DNA of 64,000 nucleotides from the NCBI RefSeq assembly GCF_043641665.1, contig NC_092192.1, positions 22,409,978-22,473,977 of the forward strand, in the 5' to 3' direction. This document shows, one piece after another, positions 9,950 to 22,500 of the stretch. The notes under the pieces are model-generated. The model made no database searches. It saw nothing but the letters and a program-made list of their open reading frames with translations, and had not been told where the DNA came from. The DNA is from Enoplosus armatus (Eukaryota > Chordata > Actinopteri > Centrarchiformes > Enoplosidae). Both the position numbers and the translations under genes were made by a program. The number at the start of each line of letters is the position of its first letter. Within the stretch, counting starts at the first letter, position 1.

Positions 9950-10480
9950 TTTGTTGTGATGTACCCCACATGGCTCTGCATCTTGTCAGATAGGGATAAT
10001 GCCAATTTAGTTTATCCCCAAAACCCTGCTGGGATCTTAATTGATGATTTGTGTCATTGGACAAGCAGCCCAGGGGCATATTTGGTGCTGCAGAATACTC
10101 TGACACTATTTGCATATTCCCATTCCTACTATATGGGTAAATTACATGATGAGGTGTGATGCTGTGCATTCCTGCAGCTTTTGGGGGGATAATCACTAAT
10201 AAAGTGATTCAGTCACACCAAATGAAGGAAGTAAACAGAGCGAGGAGAGCATATGTTACAAACCAATTTAAGCATTTATGTATGGCCATAAAGCAATTGA
10301 GAAAATTAAACCACGAGCAAATGTCTTGTCATTTCCTTCGCCTTTGCCTCTAATTCCGCCCTGCGTGGTGCCGAAGGAGCCGATACATCATTTTTTGAGA
10401 AGATCTAAGGTTTTCCTTTCCTTAGCAATCAGATTGTGAGATGTCTAATTTGTTTTAGAGGGCCTCACTTTCTTAAAATC
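9950..10480. promoter_or_regulatory. Candidate conserved non-coding element A
   Basis: This stretch of about 530 bases is free of simple repeats between microsatellite-rich flanks. It has an enhancer-like composition: the octamer-type ATTTGCAT (10110), GATAATCACTAATAAAGTGATT around 10189-10208 in two pieces, GCCATAAA (10287) and several AATTGA/TTAATTGA cores. There is no supportable ORF. The call is inference from composition, because conservation could not be computed. Confidence 0.35.
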
Positions 10481-10866
10481 AGGCAAGGAGAAAAAAAAAA
10501 GAGAGAGGGGATGTTCAGAATTATTCATAAGGCTTTAGTCTGCTGGGTATCCTCAGCGGAGTGCATCTAGGTCCTGTTCCGGGCCCGTGAGCAATGTGAT
10601 GTCGGCTAGTTTTCTCATGTTCAATAGAGCAGCAATCCTTAAGACAATGTGTGTTGTGCTGCATGTTTTGGCCCTCGCCCGGGCCCTCGCAGGTCATGCC
10701 CACTAAGCCCACTTGATCCCTATCGCTCTCAAGAGGAGGCAGAGGCCTGTTTATACCGTCAGACGGCTCAGCTTAAGGACAGCCCCTGCATGCTTACCCT
10801 TGCTCATTCCACAGCCAGTGCTGCACTGGCATGGCTCTAAGTAAGCCACCAGGGAGAGCGGGGTCG

Positions 10867-10868
<2 letters not shown>

Positions 10869-10912
<44 letters not shown>
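10869..10912 (+). repeat. (GA)22 microsatellite
   Basis: A pure GA tract of 44 bases. Confidence 0.97.
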
Positions 10913-10916
<4 letters not shown>

Positions 10917-11866
10917 TTGGCTTGATTTATGCTCCAAGAGGAGCAGCAGGCAAATTTAATGATCCTCCATACTGTCAACATCACAGAGCGTTGTTTCTGG
11001 AAGGACATAAAGATGTCATGGAAATGCTTCCAGCACGGGGCTGCGGTCGGACAGTGATGTTACCGTGCTATACAGTAGCATTGTTGCTGACACATCGGGG
11101 GAACATTTTTGAAAATGCATTTCCCGCAGTTTCAAACGGATCTAGCCAAAAAAAAAAAAAAAAAAAAAACTTGAACCCCTCACGCCTTAAAAAGCCTCAA
11201 CGCAAGTTTGGTTTTCATGAACTCATTGCAGGTTATTTGTCATTATCTAGCTAATAAACGCCTAACAGCAGCGTGGTCTCAACCAGTGCTGCATTGCCAC
11301 AGCCCTAGCTTTGGTGTCCCAGAGACCCCTCCGATGATAACGTCGACACTCTGCACCAGAGAAGTACGCGGGCCGCGCTGACGACGCGAGCCCGTATTAT
11401 TTTCAAAATACGCGTAGTTAGCCTTGCATTGCTTCGCCGCACAGCATGCGATCACAGCGGCGCGTCATCTCAATACGGCTCTGCTCTTGTATGTCATCGA
11501 CACGTCTGCAGAAAAACAAGAGACAGGCGCAGCGCATTGGATTCAGCCGGCGGCTGCAGGCAAGACGGCCCTCAAACAAACTTTTAGAGATGCCTCCTCG
11601 CCACGCAATAATGACGCGGTGTGTGCTTGAGCGATGAGCGCCACAGCATGGAAGAAGCCATACAAAAGCTTGAGTCATTAGGTAATGATTTTAGCATCAG
11701 TGCCCTGATTGCATTCCTTTTGTTTTGTTTTTTTCCAGACAGAGGAAATGAAAACCCAGCAGGGACACATTCCATAAACTAAGTCGAAGTCATGGCATAG
11801 AATGGAGGGTTTTTCACCAGCAGGATGCACGCAGGGATACAGTGTTTACTGTGGGGTGGGGGCTGA

Positions 11867-11889
11867 GGGGGGGGGGGGGGGGGGGGGGG
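11867..11889 (+). repeat. G23 homopolymer
   Basis: An uninterrupted run of 23 G, preceded by shorter G runs. Length is probably variable and error-prone. Confidence 0.9.
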
Positions 11890-11980
11890 ATATCAAAGAT
11901 GTGTAAGAAGTAGGCTATTTCCACTCTCTAATGTCTTCGGTATTCATGGTGTCGGTATAAATTGCTTTTGATGTGACTAT

Positions 11981-13461
11981 TTTAGCGGTAAAAAACAATT
12001 AAAACGCGTTATTTTTAGACATCAGTGGTTATTATTCAAGGATCAAGCGCAAAATCAAATTAGCAACAGCTTATTATATATTCTGCATTTAAAGACCTTT
12101 AACAAGACTCGGAACCTCATTGTGCCTTCGGTTCTTATCTCTGGTGGAATGCAGATAATCCTAATAAATGAGTAGGGCTTCACACAGAGAAATATGAAGC
12201 CTGCCAGTAAATCCTGAATTTATTATATTCGAGAGTCCTGGTAACAGCTGAGCTGGGTGAGGTTCAAAATATTTGATTTGAATTCAACAGCAGATCACAG
12301 CCGAGAAAAGCGCTGCGCGGCTGCATATTTGTGCTTCCCTCCGAAAAAAAAAAATGAATAAATGCATGGGCCGAAATGGTGTCACTACTATTGAACCCCC
12401 CCAGCCCACCACCCCACCCCACCCAAGTGCAATGCTCTTTAAAACTAGTGAAATGAGTGAAATGTCAATGCTGGTTTTTCCATGCTAATAGCAGCGACTT
12501 AACACCGCGCATTAATATCGTCACGCAGTAAAAGGCGGTAAAAAAAAAAAGTGGCGGGTCTGCCTGTCTGTCTGTCTGTCTGTCTGTCTGCAGCTCCACG
12601 CCAAAGTCGCCATTGTGCCATCAGTATGTTTTTCTTTTCCCTTGAGTCGCTCCGTGCTGCAGGTAAAGCTCCAGCTGTTCCTCGGCACTGCGGTGCCGCT
12701 GCCAGCAGGAAAGCTGCCGTTCCTCCCTCTGTGAGTCAGAGCACATTTCATAACAAAGTCGGAGACAAACGCCAAACTAACTTACACCGCTGTTTCGAAG
12801 TGCTTTTTTATTATTTTTTTTTTCTTTGCATCTCTCGCCGCCCACCTGAAGTAGACATTTTGCGGCTGTGCTAACAGACGCAAGGCAAACACGTGAAAAG
12901 TGTGCAGTGGAGATGAAAAATTAGCCTCTTTGAAACGGTGGCAGACGGCCCCCTTTTGAAATCCCCCTTCTTTGATTATTGGAAGAGCCGGCCCATTGAA
13001 GTCTGCTGCACTTTGAATAGAAATGCGACGGCGCTAAAGTTGTGACCTCCAAAAGGCTATTTACTGGAGCACTGTTCCATTTTTCAGACTCTCCACTCCA
13101 CAAGATATTATCCAAGTGTGTTGCTCTTTTCTGCCACTCACGTCTCATCTGAATGTTTCAGTCTGCTGCACTCCGGGACACCATTGATCTGAAGGACAAT
13201 ATTTCCACTCCGTCCATATAGCTGCTCCTTTATTTTGACATTAGACATTCACAAAAGCGGGCTTTCTTCTTCAAATCCATTTGTATACCTTGCTGTTAAT
13301 CTCCAAGTGGCCTTTGCGGATGCCTGATGAAACGCTTGTTAGTGTGCGGGCTCTCGGGTGAAAACAGCAGCTTATCAGGCTTGAGTAAAAAGCATTGCAC
13401 AGTGGCAAGGACAGAATAAATTGCCCTAATGCATTTTAGTGATCGCTCTTATTAGCGGCAA

Positions 13462-13495
<34 letters not shown>

Positions 13496-14760
13496 TGTAG
13501 TTCTGTCCCCCTACGATAAAAGTGCCATGATTTTATGACAGCACAGGCTTCAGCCGAAGTGCATTTCATTTTCCAAGGGAAGGCTACATCTTTTATGGTG
13601 TTTCATAAGACTTGTCGCTCTTAAAATATTAAAGAAGGACTACACTGTTTTATTCCCGTATTATGTTTCATTAAGGGCCCTCGGCGTCCTGGATGCCTCG
13701 GCACTTCTGGGTTCATATCGGTTCACATCGGAGCCCGGAGGATCTAAATGCCTCCGACACAAAAGTCCCACGTTACCCTGGACTTTTAACTGCTTAGCCA
13801 GTGGCTTTTAACTTTAAGTGCTGCTAGTGTTACAGAGCAAGTCACATTTTGGAAATATGGTATAACAAAACACACATTTTAGGAGAAGAGTACAATAACC
13901 CTGTCTCCTAGAATTAAGTACAGTACACAGCTCCTTTGCAACAGCAAATACGCCTTTGGAGAGCTGTAAAACCACCCCGACATAATGAGGAAACAATTTT
14001 TAATGAAGTCTCAAAATGTAACTGAACGCATCTGCAAACCTATTTTATGACATCCTTGCAAGGCAACAACCCCTCGTGGCGATAAAAGCACGATGAATGG
14101 CCATGATATGGTTGTGTTTGGGCGACAAAAGCAGCACTCGGGTCAGGCGACGATCGCGGGCCTCGGTCACACCTCGAAAAAGTCAACTTGAAACGCGAGA
14201 CGGGACGCGCTTGCTCCATTATTATTTACCTTATTTAACCAAAACCACAATCTTTCCCTCGCCGTGACCGACTAGCCACACACACAGGACGTGAACTCTT
14301 TGTCTGTGGTGTCAAAGTCCCTGCACCTTTCCCACCCGCGCGAGCACCCAAACCATTCACGAGTTTGCCAAAAAACGCTCCCCCAACGAAAATTCTGGCA
14401 GACGTAGTGTTTCCCTCAAAGTGTAAGTGGCAAAACAATTCAGCGGGACGCCATTCTATAGGGGACGAGGCTGGACACACAATACACTCACAAATCATGC
14501 CGTCGAGTGTATTCGTGAAGCGATTAAACGTCTCATAAGCAAACTGCACATGGAGAACTAGTTTCATGGATGCACCGTTTCGCTGTTTGCAACACCAGGA
14601 ACGCCCAGCCCGTTTCAGTCCATTCACCTGTGCTGTTGTCCAGCTTTCAAAGCTAAACCTGTGCGTCTTTTCCGCATTGTTTCAGCCGGGCCCGGCAGTG
14701 TCTCGTGGATGTAGTGTCAGAATCAGAAATACTGATTGCGCAGCACCGGTGCTCCCATTC
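11981..14760. other. pknox2 intron 1, largely unique sequence
   Basis: It contains a repeat-poor AT-rich stretch at 11990-12300, a (CTGT)n tract at 12564-12590 and T27 at 13467-13493. 12880-13450 and 13500-14200 are otherwise unique, with few simple repeats. No exon is recognisable. The two repeat-poor stretches are weaker candidates for conserved elements. Confidence 0.4.
12564..12590 (+). repeat. (CTGT)n tetranucleotide repeat
   Basis: Nearly seven perfect CTGT units. Confidence 0.93.
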
Positions 14761-15770
14761 AAGAGTAGAAGGCGGCATACATTTAGAAATAAAAGTATGT
14801 ACAAAATATAAAAATATACACATTTACAATATTTAAGTGAAAAATATATACATACAGCAATGTATATGTATGTCTAATATATATGTATTGCACTGTCAGT
14901 AAAAGCCCTAAAACAATTTCCACAGTTTTACAAGTAAAATAAATTAGCCTGAGTAAAAAAATAAAATAAAACAAATACGCACACACATATATATGTATAT
15001 TTTATCGATGTGAGGTAATCAGCCATGCTGTGACCCGGCTTGAGGTCTGAGCAAAACAAACGCGTCTGTGGAAAAAAGTCCTCCTCTGCAGGATCCCACA
15101 GCAGGCCGGCTACCCTGAACAGTCAGCTGTCCGTTCGGTGCGGCAATTGTCGCCTTGGCCGGCGTTCATCGCCCTTGCCTTTCTCCTCTGCTCACTTCAT
15201 TACGCTCAGGACATTAGGGCTTTGCTGAGAGTGTAAAGGAAACATGGACATTAACCTCCGGTGTAAAGCCACAGAGCACACGGGGAGCCGCGCTGGCGCT
15301 CCAGTTTAGTGTCTTTGTTCACGTTCTTTATCTTTTACTTCCTGTCCCGGGAACGACTGCCGGGAACCGACACATTTGCGTAAAAGACATTTTCTTCCAA
15401 GAACGTGCCCCCCCCCCCATTGTGCTGATGTTTGGGTGTGAATCTGAAAATCTGGCCGCCCCGTTAAAAGTCACTCGGTATTGTTTGTGAGAGCTCTGAG
15501 CTTTGTTGACTCATCTCAAGAGTATCGTGTTTGGCCCCAAGCTGCGACTCTGCAAGTAATCATGAGTCAACTACAGCAGGCCGGGGTGGGTGGGGGGCTT
15601 TGACTGAGTAATGGGTGACAGAGGTTTCCGGAGGAGTGCGGAGGTGACGTGTGTGTGTGCTCCTGAGTCAGATAAAATGTGGTTGCAGTTAGAGGTCTGT
15701 AAGACAATCCTCCTTCAGATATTGTGCGTTCCTCCTTAAGTATTGTCTTTGTTTACATGTGGTTATATAA

Positions 15771-15789
15771 CCCCCCCCCCCCCCCCCCC
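15771..15789 (+). repeat. C19 homopolymer
   Basis: An uninterrupted run of 19 C. Confidence 0.9.
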
Positions 15790-16238
15790 ATTTTGCTCTG
15801 TTCATTAATTATGCTTTACATTTTCAAGTTCATCTCAGTATGCAGGAGCAGCCGTGAAAAATGCCCCTCCTTCACTAAGCAAAAAATGCGTGCCGTGCAT
15901 ATTGAGGCCCCCGTTTAGCCCTGTTTCCAGGCTGCCACATTCCACCACATAAAAGTTTGATTTATGACACAATTCAAGCCAAAACAGTCGCAGAAAGAGA
16001 AAAGGAGAAATGGAATTGCTGCAGAGCCTGTGTTTGCCTGTGATTTGCGGTGGCAGGCACGTAATTTGTCAAAGAAAGCTGCGCCGTGTTAAGTGTGTTT
16101 GCACAGTGGCGCGGGCAAACCGCACGCCAGCTCTGATTTTTAGAAGTGGTAATATTTAATGACTCTGCCACGCGCGCCTGATTGGCAAGCGCTCGACTTT
16201 AAGCACCACTTCCTTCATTTCGCTGTCCTGTCTGATTT

Positions 16239-16260
16239 GGCGGCGGCGGCGGCGGCGGCG
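16239..16260 (+). repeat. (GGC)7 trinucleotide repeat
   Basis: Seven GGC units in a small CpG-rich patch. Not within a recognised exon. Confidence 0.93.
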
Positions 16261-18847
16261 TCACGCTGCCTTTCAAGTCCGAATGTAAACATGTCAGATT
16301 TCTGGAGTTTTGTGAAGAGTCTCGGGGAGCAGGGCGTGCGCTGTCATCACAACAGACACATCGCCGTGAACGCATCTGCGCGGAGAGGAGCTGTTAGGAA
16401 CTGGTCCCGTGCCAGGTTGTGAAGAGCTCGCACATCCTTAAAGGCCTGCAACAGCAAGGCGTATCTGCGTTACTGTATGCTTAATCAAGAAAATATCCCT
16501 TAGACATTATCAGGGAGTGCAGACATGACTCCACATGTTAATTGCAGCACTGTGAACGGGAAAAAAAAAAAAGAAGAAGCAGACTGAACCCCCCCCCCCA
16601 AACCCCACCCCCCTTTTTTTGTGCGAACCGAGATTTCTTGCCACTACAAAGAATAATTACTTTTCCCCCCAACTCCCGCGCCATAATTGGTTACTACTCT
16701 TTTATCTTATCTATGTGCGCATAATTATCACAGTCATCATATTAGATTATTTCATGCATAATAAATGAACTCAAACTGTGTGTGGGGTAATTAGCATGTT
16801 AGGATATGTGCCACGATAAGAGGTTTTGCTCTCTCAAAGATTGCATTGTTCAGGATGTTCCTGAAAAGTGAGAAATGCAGGAAAGAAAGAAAGAAAGAAA
16901 AAACCCCAAAAAAACGCATTTTGCCGTCACTCCAGTGCCTGAGGAAATGTTGTGACTAGCGCATTAAGAAATATTCTCTCTTTTAAGTTTATTTGGTAGC
17001 GCACGCGCGTGCCTTTTGCCTGTGTGTGTTTACCCATGTAAAGTAATGTAGCTTGTAATGTGTTTTACTTTGGATTCGGGGGCCTAGAGCAGACAGTAGT
17101 TTATATGCAGAAGACATAACAAGACACAGGAGCATAATGGGGGCCATTGTGAAAGACAAGACCAGTACGCTACATGACTTTCGCAGCTGTCTTGTCAAAT
17201 CCAAATGACAGATGTGCATCACTTCAGTCAGAGATTTCAGTCATAAGTAAGCAGGGGATTTTGTTTTTTGTTTTTTTTACATAATAGTAGGTATTTACAG
17301 GCTGTCCTCAAACGTTCCAAGATATTACATTTTCACCTTTCAAATGTGCAACAACTCCGGATGAGAAACATTTCACGCGAAGTTCCGTCAGACGCCGATT
17401 CGGCCTACTTGAACCGTGGCGAGGGCAGGCCAGCCCTAATGCTGGCTGACCAACGGCAGCTCCCTCCGATTCAGAGCGGGGCAAACCTGCTGCCGGGTGC
17501 CTTTCCTGCCCCGCTTGGAGACATTTCAGGAGCTACATAATGAGGGGAGCCACTCCGGGGGCCGAGTCCAGTTGTGACGCCTCGCCTGGAGTTAGCATTT
17601 TTGAACATGCAATAACTTCCAAATTGCAAGTCCCATTTTCACTGTGTATCAAACAGCAGTGAGACGCGGAGGATGTGAATGTGAATTTGAAAGGCCTCAA
17701 AAAAGTTGTAAAAACGAAACTCGCAGGCCAGAGTGATCTGTAAACCAAACCGAGCCTGAAAACATTTGTCTGTAAATCAGCCTCCCAGATTATAGACGTT
17801 CAAACAAAGGCTGTCAAAATGCTTCCTTTTTCACCGCTAAATAACAAGAACGACTTCTTTTGACGCCAAATGTTTCAGTTACAGTTTTTTTTTTTTTTTT
17901 GGCCCCGCAGCATTTTTGGCAGTGGCACCTTTCACTAACCTGTGCCAAAAGCCTGTAAAACACAGACATAATGAGCTATTTTCAGCACTTAATTCAGCGA
18001 GTTGCTCAGGGAAAAAGAAAAAGAAAAAAGAAAAAGAAACACCCTCATATTCAGAATGTGATTATTTAAAAAAAAAAAAAGAAAAAAAAAAGGAGATGGT
18101 TGTCAAGAGTTTATACAATTAAATTCTATGTGATTCCTGCTATTTTCAATACATGGCACTGTGATTACCACCGAGTAAGATGGAGATGTTTTTGCAGAGG
18201 GGCACATTATTCCCACGGAGTCTCCGTAGATACATTAGTTATTCACATAACCCACACAATTCCTAAATAAAAATAACAATAGAATGTGAAAGTGATCAAA
18301 GCCCCGCTGAGGTTCCTCCTCCAAATACAAAAGTTTGCAGCCCAAGAGGTGACGAATCATCTCCAAGGGATTCATTACAAAGTTTAGCCGACTTTAATTA
18401 TCACGGGCTAATAAAAAAAATAAGAAAATAAAAATGACACACTGTCACGCACCAACACGCACCTCCCACTCCTGACATAAAGGTTCCTCTCCAAAAAGAG
18501 TGATGAGGGCTCTGTGCTGAAAGGGAGTTATAAGCAGGCGGGTGTCATGTCTGTGACAAGAGAAAGCTTTCCAGCCGCCACCCCCCCGGCCCGCTCTCCT
18601 CCGGTCAAGGTCTCGATACCCCTGCGGTATGTCCGTACCCGTCTCCCTGCTGGCACCGCTCTGGCATTGCTGCAGTGTCAGTGCGGAGTGCAAATGGGAG
18701 TTTGAAATGCGATAGCGCTGATTGCGGGTCAGATTTGTTTGTTTAGCCTGTTTTTTTTTTTTTCCGGCGCAGTGGGCTAGTCGGTCGACCTCTCTTCTGT
18801 GTGAAGATGCCTGCATGTTAAGTCCCCAGTTATTTGCCACGTTCGTT

Positions 18848-18849
<2 letters not shown>

Positions 18850-18886
<37 letters not shown>
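18850..18886 (+). repeat. (TA)18 microsatellite
   Basis: A pure TA tract of about 37 bases. Confidence 0.97.
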
Positions 18887-18887
<1 letters not shown>

Positions 18888-19370
18888 GTCAGATGTGATA
18901 TTTACTTTCAGTTTAAAGCCCCTTTGAGTAGTTTGGACGTCTCTGTCCTCAGAAGGCTGAGTAACGTCACAAATTTACTCTATATTTATTCACGGAGTCA
19001 CTAAAGGCATTGGAAAATATGCTCATAGTGAAACTGGGAAAAAAAGTGGCCTTGATTAACCATTTTAGACGCAGTTAATGAGCTCACATACACGTCCACA
19101 CATTGGGGAGATGTGTTGGGATCACAACAGCCGCCTGGTGTGGACTGGAGTTTTCATGTTTCATGTCTCTTTAGGCCGTAACAGGCCAGTCTTCGTAAAA
19201 AAAAACAAAAAAAAACAACTTGGTGCAACAGATTAAGGTCAACATGGAGGCGCTTGCTCTGGGAGCAGTGGCGCTGTCAGCCGGGCTACGAAGGTGAGAC
19301 GCGCCATGGCAAGGGATGAAGGATGACTCGCACCAGCCTTCTTGACGCCCACTTCAAAATAAGGCCTATT

Positions 19371-19412
<42 letters not shown>

Positions 19413-22400
19413 CGGGGATAGAGAAAAGGAGGAACTGATTGAGAATGCGAGTGTTCGTCGCTCACTACTTGTGTTGTGTTTGTGTTTGTGTGAATCTGTC
19501 TCTGTCCCTCGTCCCCTCTGTGAGCGGGCGTGCTGCCGTCCCCTCTTTCCACTGTGGTCAGTGGTATTTATAAACCGCCATGGATATTTAACACAGATGG
19601 CAGAGCACCTTAAATGACACCACAACACTATTTTCTGTCCCGGGAAATGGACAGAAAGCACTTTGCGTTTAACTACCTGGACGTCGAGCTGGGGAGGAAG
19701 GAGGGGTTTAGGGTTGTGAAACAAGCGGTGCGTTGCTAATGTGTCGAAATGCATAGCGGAGACTGCTACAGAGGGTACCTGACCGTCAGGACATTCTGCA
19801 GGCTCAGTCCATGGGGAGGCCCAATGCTTTATTGTGAGGAACCAACTGTGCACACGGCACAAACAACTGCAGGCATCCACAGCGTGTCAGTGAAAGAGTT
19901 AACTCGCTTCCTTTTGGACTCCTCACCGGGGGGGGGGGTCAGAGAGGAAAAAAAAAAAAAAACGAAAGCAAGGTTAGCTCACTTCAGACACTGATGGGGA
20001 ATTCCTCTCTCTTGTCCGCTCTGCTCTCTGCCAAGTCCATTGTGTTTCTCTGTCCTCCCCCGTCTGCCCTATCCCACTTAAAGTCGTGGCAAAAAGGAAA
20101 GAATCAGCGTTACATCTCGTATGTGCTACCCCCGTGTATAAACAATGAGGCCGCGGCTGAAGTGACTGCTAGGCCGTGGCTGTTTAGAGTCGGATCACAA
20201 ACAGGAAAGAGCGCGCGGGCATCAACTCATTCACTACTCCCTGCACAGCGCGCCCTGAGGTTGTTCGCTCCGTGGCGAGCGGCGCGTTGAGAGTTTTTGG
20301 ACGGGCGTACGGACTCTCCCAGTTTCTGATGGGGGCTTGCTTGTTACGAATACGCAACGTCTCGCAGTGAAGGTGGCGATGGTTTGTGGTTGTTAAAACT
20401 GCAGGATGGTCAGTGCAATGCGGAACCCATGCACTATAATTTCACTGCTCCATCATGGAGACCACAACTGCGCCAAAAGGCCCGATTCACTCACTTTCAA
20501 TGCACGTCTATATACATATATATTATTTCTTGATAATGGGGGGGGGGGGTATTTTCCGAGATATCTGAGGTCACTTGAGTTGCATTTGTAAAGGAAAAAC
20601 GTCCTCATTTGATTAATAGAAGATTTGAACGACCTGGGGTGGATGTGGATGAGAACTGGCCCTACTTTTTTTTTTCCTTCTTGGAAAACGGGGGGGGGGG
20701 GGGTTCGTCAGTGGAGGCAGCTGGTGTGTAAAGTGTGAAGACATGCTTCAGTTTTTCCCGTGTATGTCATGGCTGCTGCGTCTTTTTACCTGCCGTTCAC
20801 ATCATGCCATACCAGCAGTACGCTAGCTTGTTTTGGATTGGGGATAACTGAATCCTAGAGTTTACGCTGCAACAAAAAATAAAAAATACATACGTCACAG
20901 CAAGCCATGTGAGGTCGAAAACTTAACTTAAATTAAATTATAGGGTCTGAGTCTTGTTGTACCTGCTAGCGTGATAGAAATCTGCAATGGCAAACTATTT
21001 TAAATGCTGAATTAAAATACACGTTTACCCTACCCCCCTTCCCGAATGCGCTCCACATATCGCGGTCGGTGGCCTCAGCTGGATCCCGCCTGGTATGTCA
21101 GTCACGGCAGTGCAGAACCAGGGCCTCTGCTCTCAAGTCTAAAATCCAGCAGGTCTTGCGTCCGCCGGCATGCATGACAGCCGGAGAAAGGGTTCCGTCT
21201 CTACGAGAATCCGTTTAATCTGCCTCTGTTCAGATGCACTTGTTCCGCAGTTCGTGTATTTTGCACTGCAAAAATACCTGTCTCGACAAGTCATTTAGTC
21301 TAGTGCTGGGTGTAGCGTTTTCTTAGAACAAGTAAAAATATCTGGGGGGGGTGGTATCATTATCCTGTTTCCATTTTCCGTTGTGGCAATATTCCTAAAA
21401 TCAAGTGCAATCATCTACATACTAAGTGATCCCATTTACTTCGATGTATTCCCACCATAGTTCAGTCTTTTTCGATTATTTCGAGACAAAACACGATGCA
21501 GCTATTTGTTAAATGACTCGTCAAGATGGATCTTTTTTTTTTTGTTTTTGTTTTGCTGTGCGAGCTGGCCTCAAAAACTCTGTATTATTTTCAAATCAAA
21601 TCTGATAGGATGACATGTAGCACAGCAGCGCGCTTTAAGACCAAAAAAGAACTACCCAGGAAAACCCAGATCCTTGTATTTGCCTTTGTGTAAGTGAAAG
21701 AGCATATGAGTCTCACCAGAGCCCGAGGGGGTCTAAGAAGCATGTTTCAGACGAGAGACGCTATGTGCAGAGGCTCGCTACCTTACTTTAATTCTACTCG
21801 GGAAGTCGGGCTGAAATATAATAAGTGTACTGCACAGCGAGAAATATGCAACGTTGAAAACCATGCTGAATTTTAGCGCCGTTGAAAGGTTGATATGTGG
21901 AGGAATAGATGTCGGCACGAGCGCGACGGGCTTGACTTGACATGTCGATGACGATCGACATCAGGGTCGCCGACTTTGGGCACCAAAGGCGACTCAGATC
22001 AGGCGCGTTTCGACGAAATGCCACACAAAGAGGCATTTACGAGGGCGGCTACGCGTTCTCTTGCTGGTGTCAGCAGCACAGTAGCTGAACACACAATACA
22101 CACCAACTCTCTTTTTATAGCTCCATCAGTCGGTGTAGGTGACGTTGATCATAAGCTACATACGCTGTATGAACTCTTGTAGCAATAGCTGAAGCGTTTT
22201 AGCCAGCGAGCTAACAGTGACGCGTTCGAAAGCTTTGAATCTTATACATGTGAATTCCCTCGTGGAGTTTGGAGTGTTTGCGGATTAAGAGAAAAGCATG
22301 AACCTTTACATTCCTGATCATACTCCACTTTAATGATTGAACTCGCGCATTTATATATATTTGTCCAGTAGCGATTTTAACAGCTTAATGTTGGTTTTGG

Positions 22401-22500
22401 GGCCTCCACCCGCCTAATTGTGTCAAGTACGTTGGGTGAAACATGCGCATGGAATGTATTAAGACGTAGATAAATCCCTGGAAAGCGTTAGTCAACATTA
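18887..22500. other. pknox2 intron 1, microsatellite-bearing block
   Basis: (TG)16 lies at 19379-19410. G runs occur near 19930, 20538-20549 and 20690-20703. 20930-22380 is mostly unique and AT-rich, with no recognisable exon. Longer open frames next to the TG tract are made of alternating V/C or H/T codons and are artefacts. Confidence 0.4.
19379..19410 (+). repeat. (TG)16 microsatellite
   Basis: A pure TG tract of 32 bases, following a short TATA stretch. Confidence 0.96.

Larger units (their letters stand above)
10481..11980. other. pknox2 intron 1, repeats and unique sequence
   Basis: 10520-10860 is repeat-poor and unique. It is followed by (GA)22 at 10869-10912, A22 at 11148-11169, a CpG-containing patch at 11340-11640 and G23 at 11867-11889. 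No coding exon is supportable. Confidence 0.45.
14761..18849. other. pknox2 intron 1, AT-rich and mixed block
   Basis: 14800-15005 is very AT-rich, with TATA and CATATA words. C19 lies at 15771-15789, (GGC)7 at 16239-16260, a GAAA repeat near 16881-16900 and T16 at 17885-17900, with A-rich tracts at 18010-18095. 16440-16860 and 17330-17760 are repeat-poor. No gene is supportable. Confidence 0.4.
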
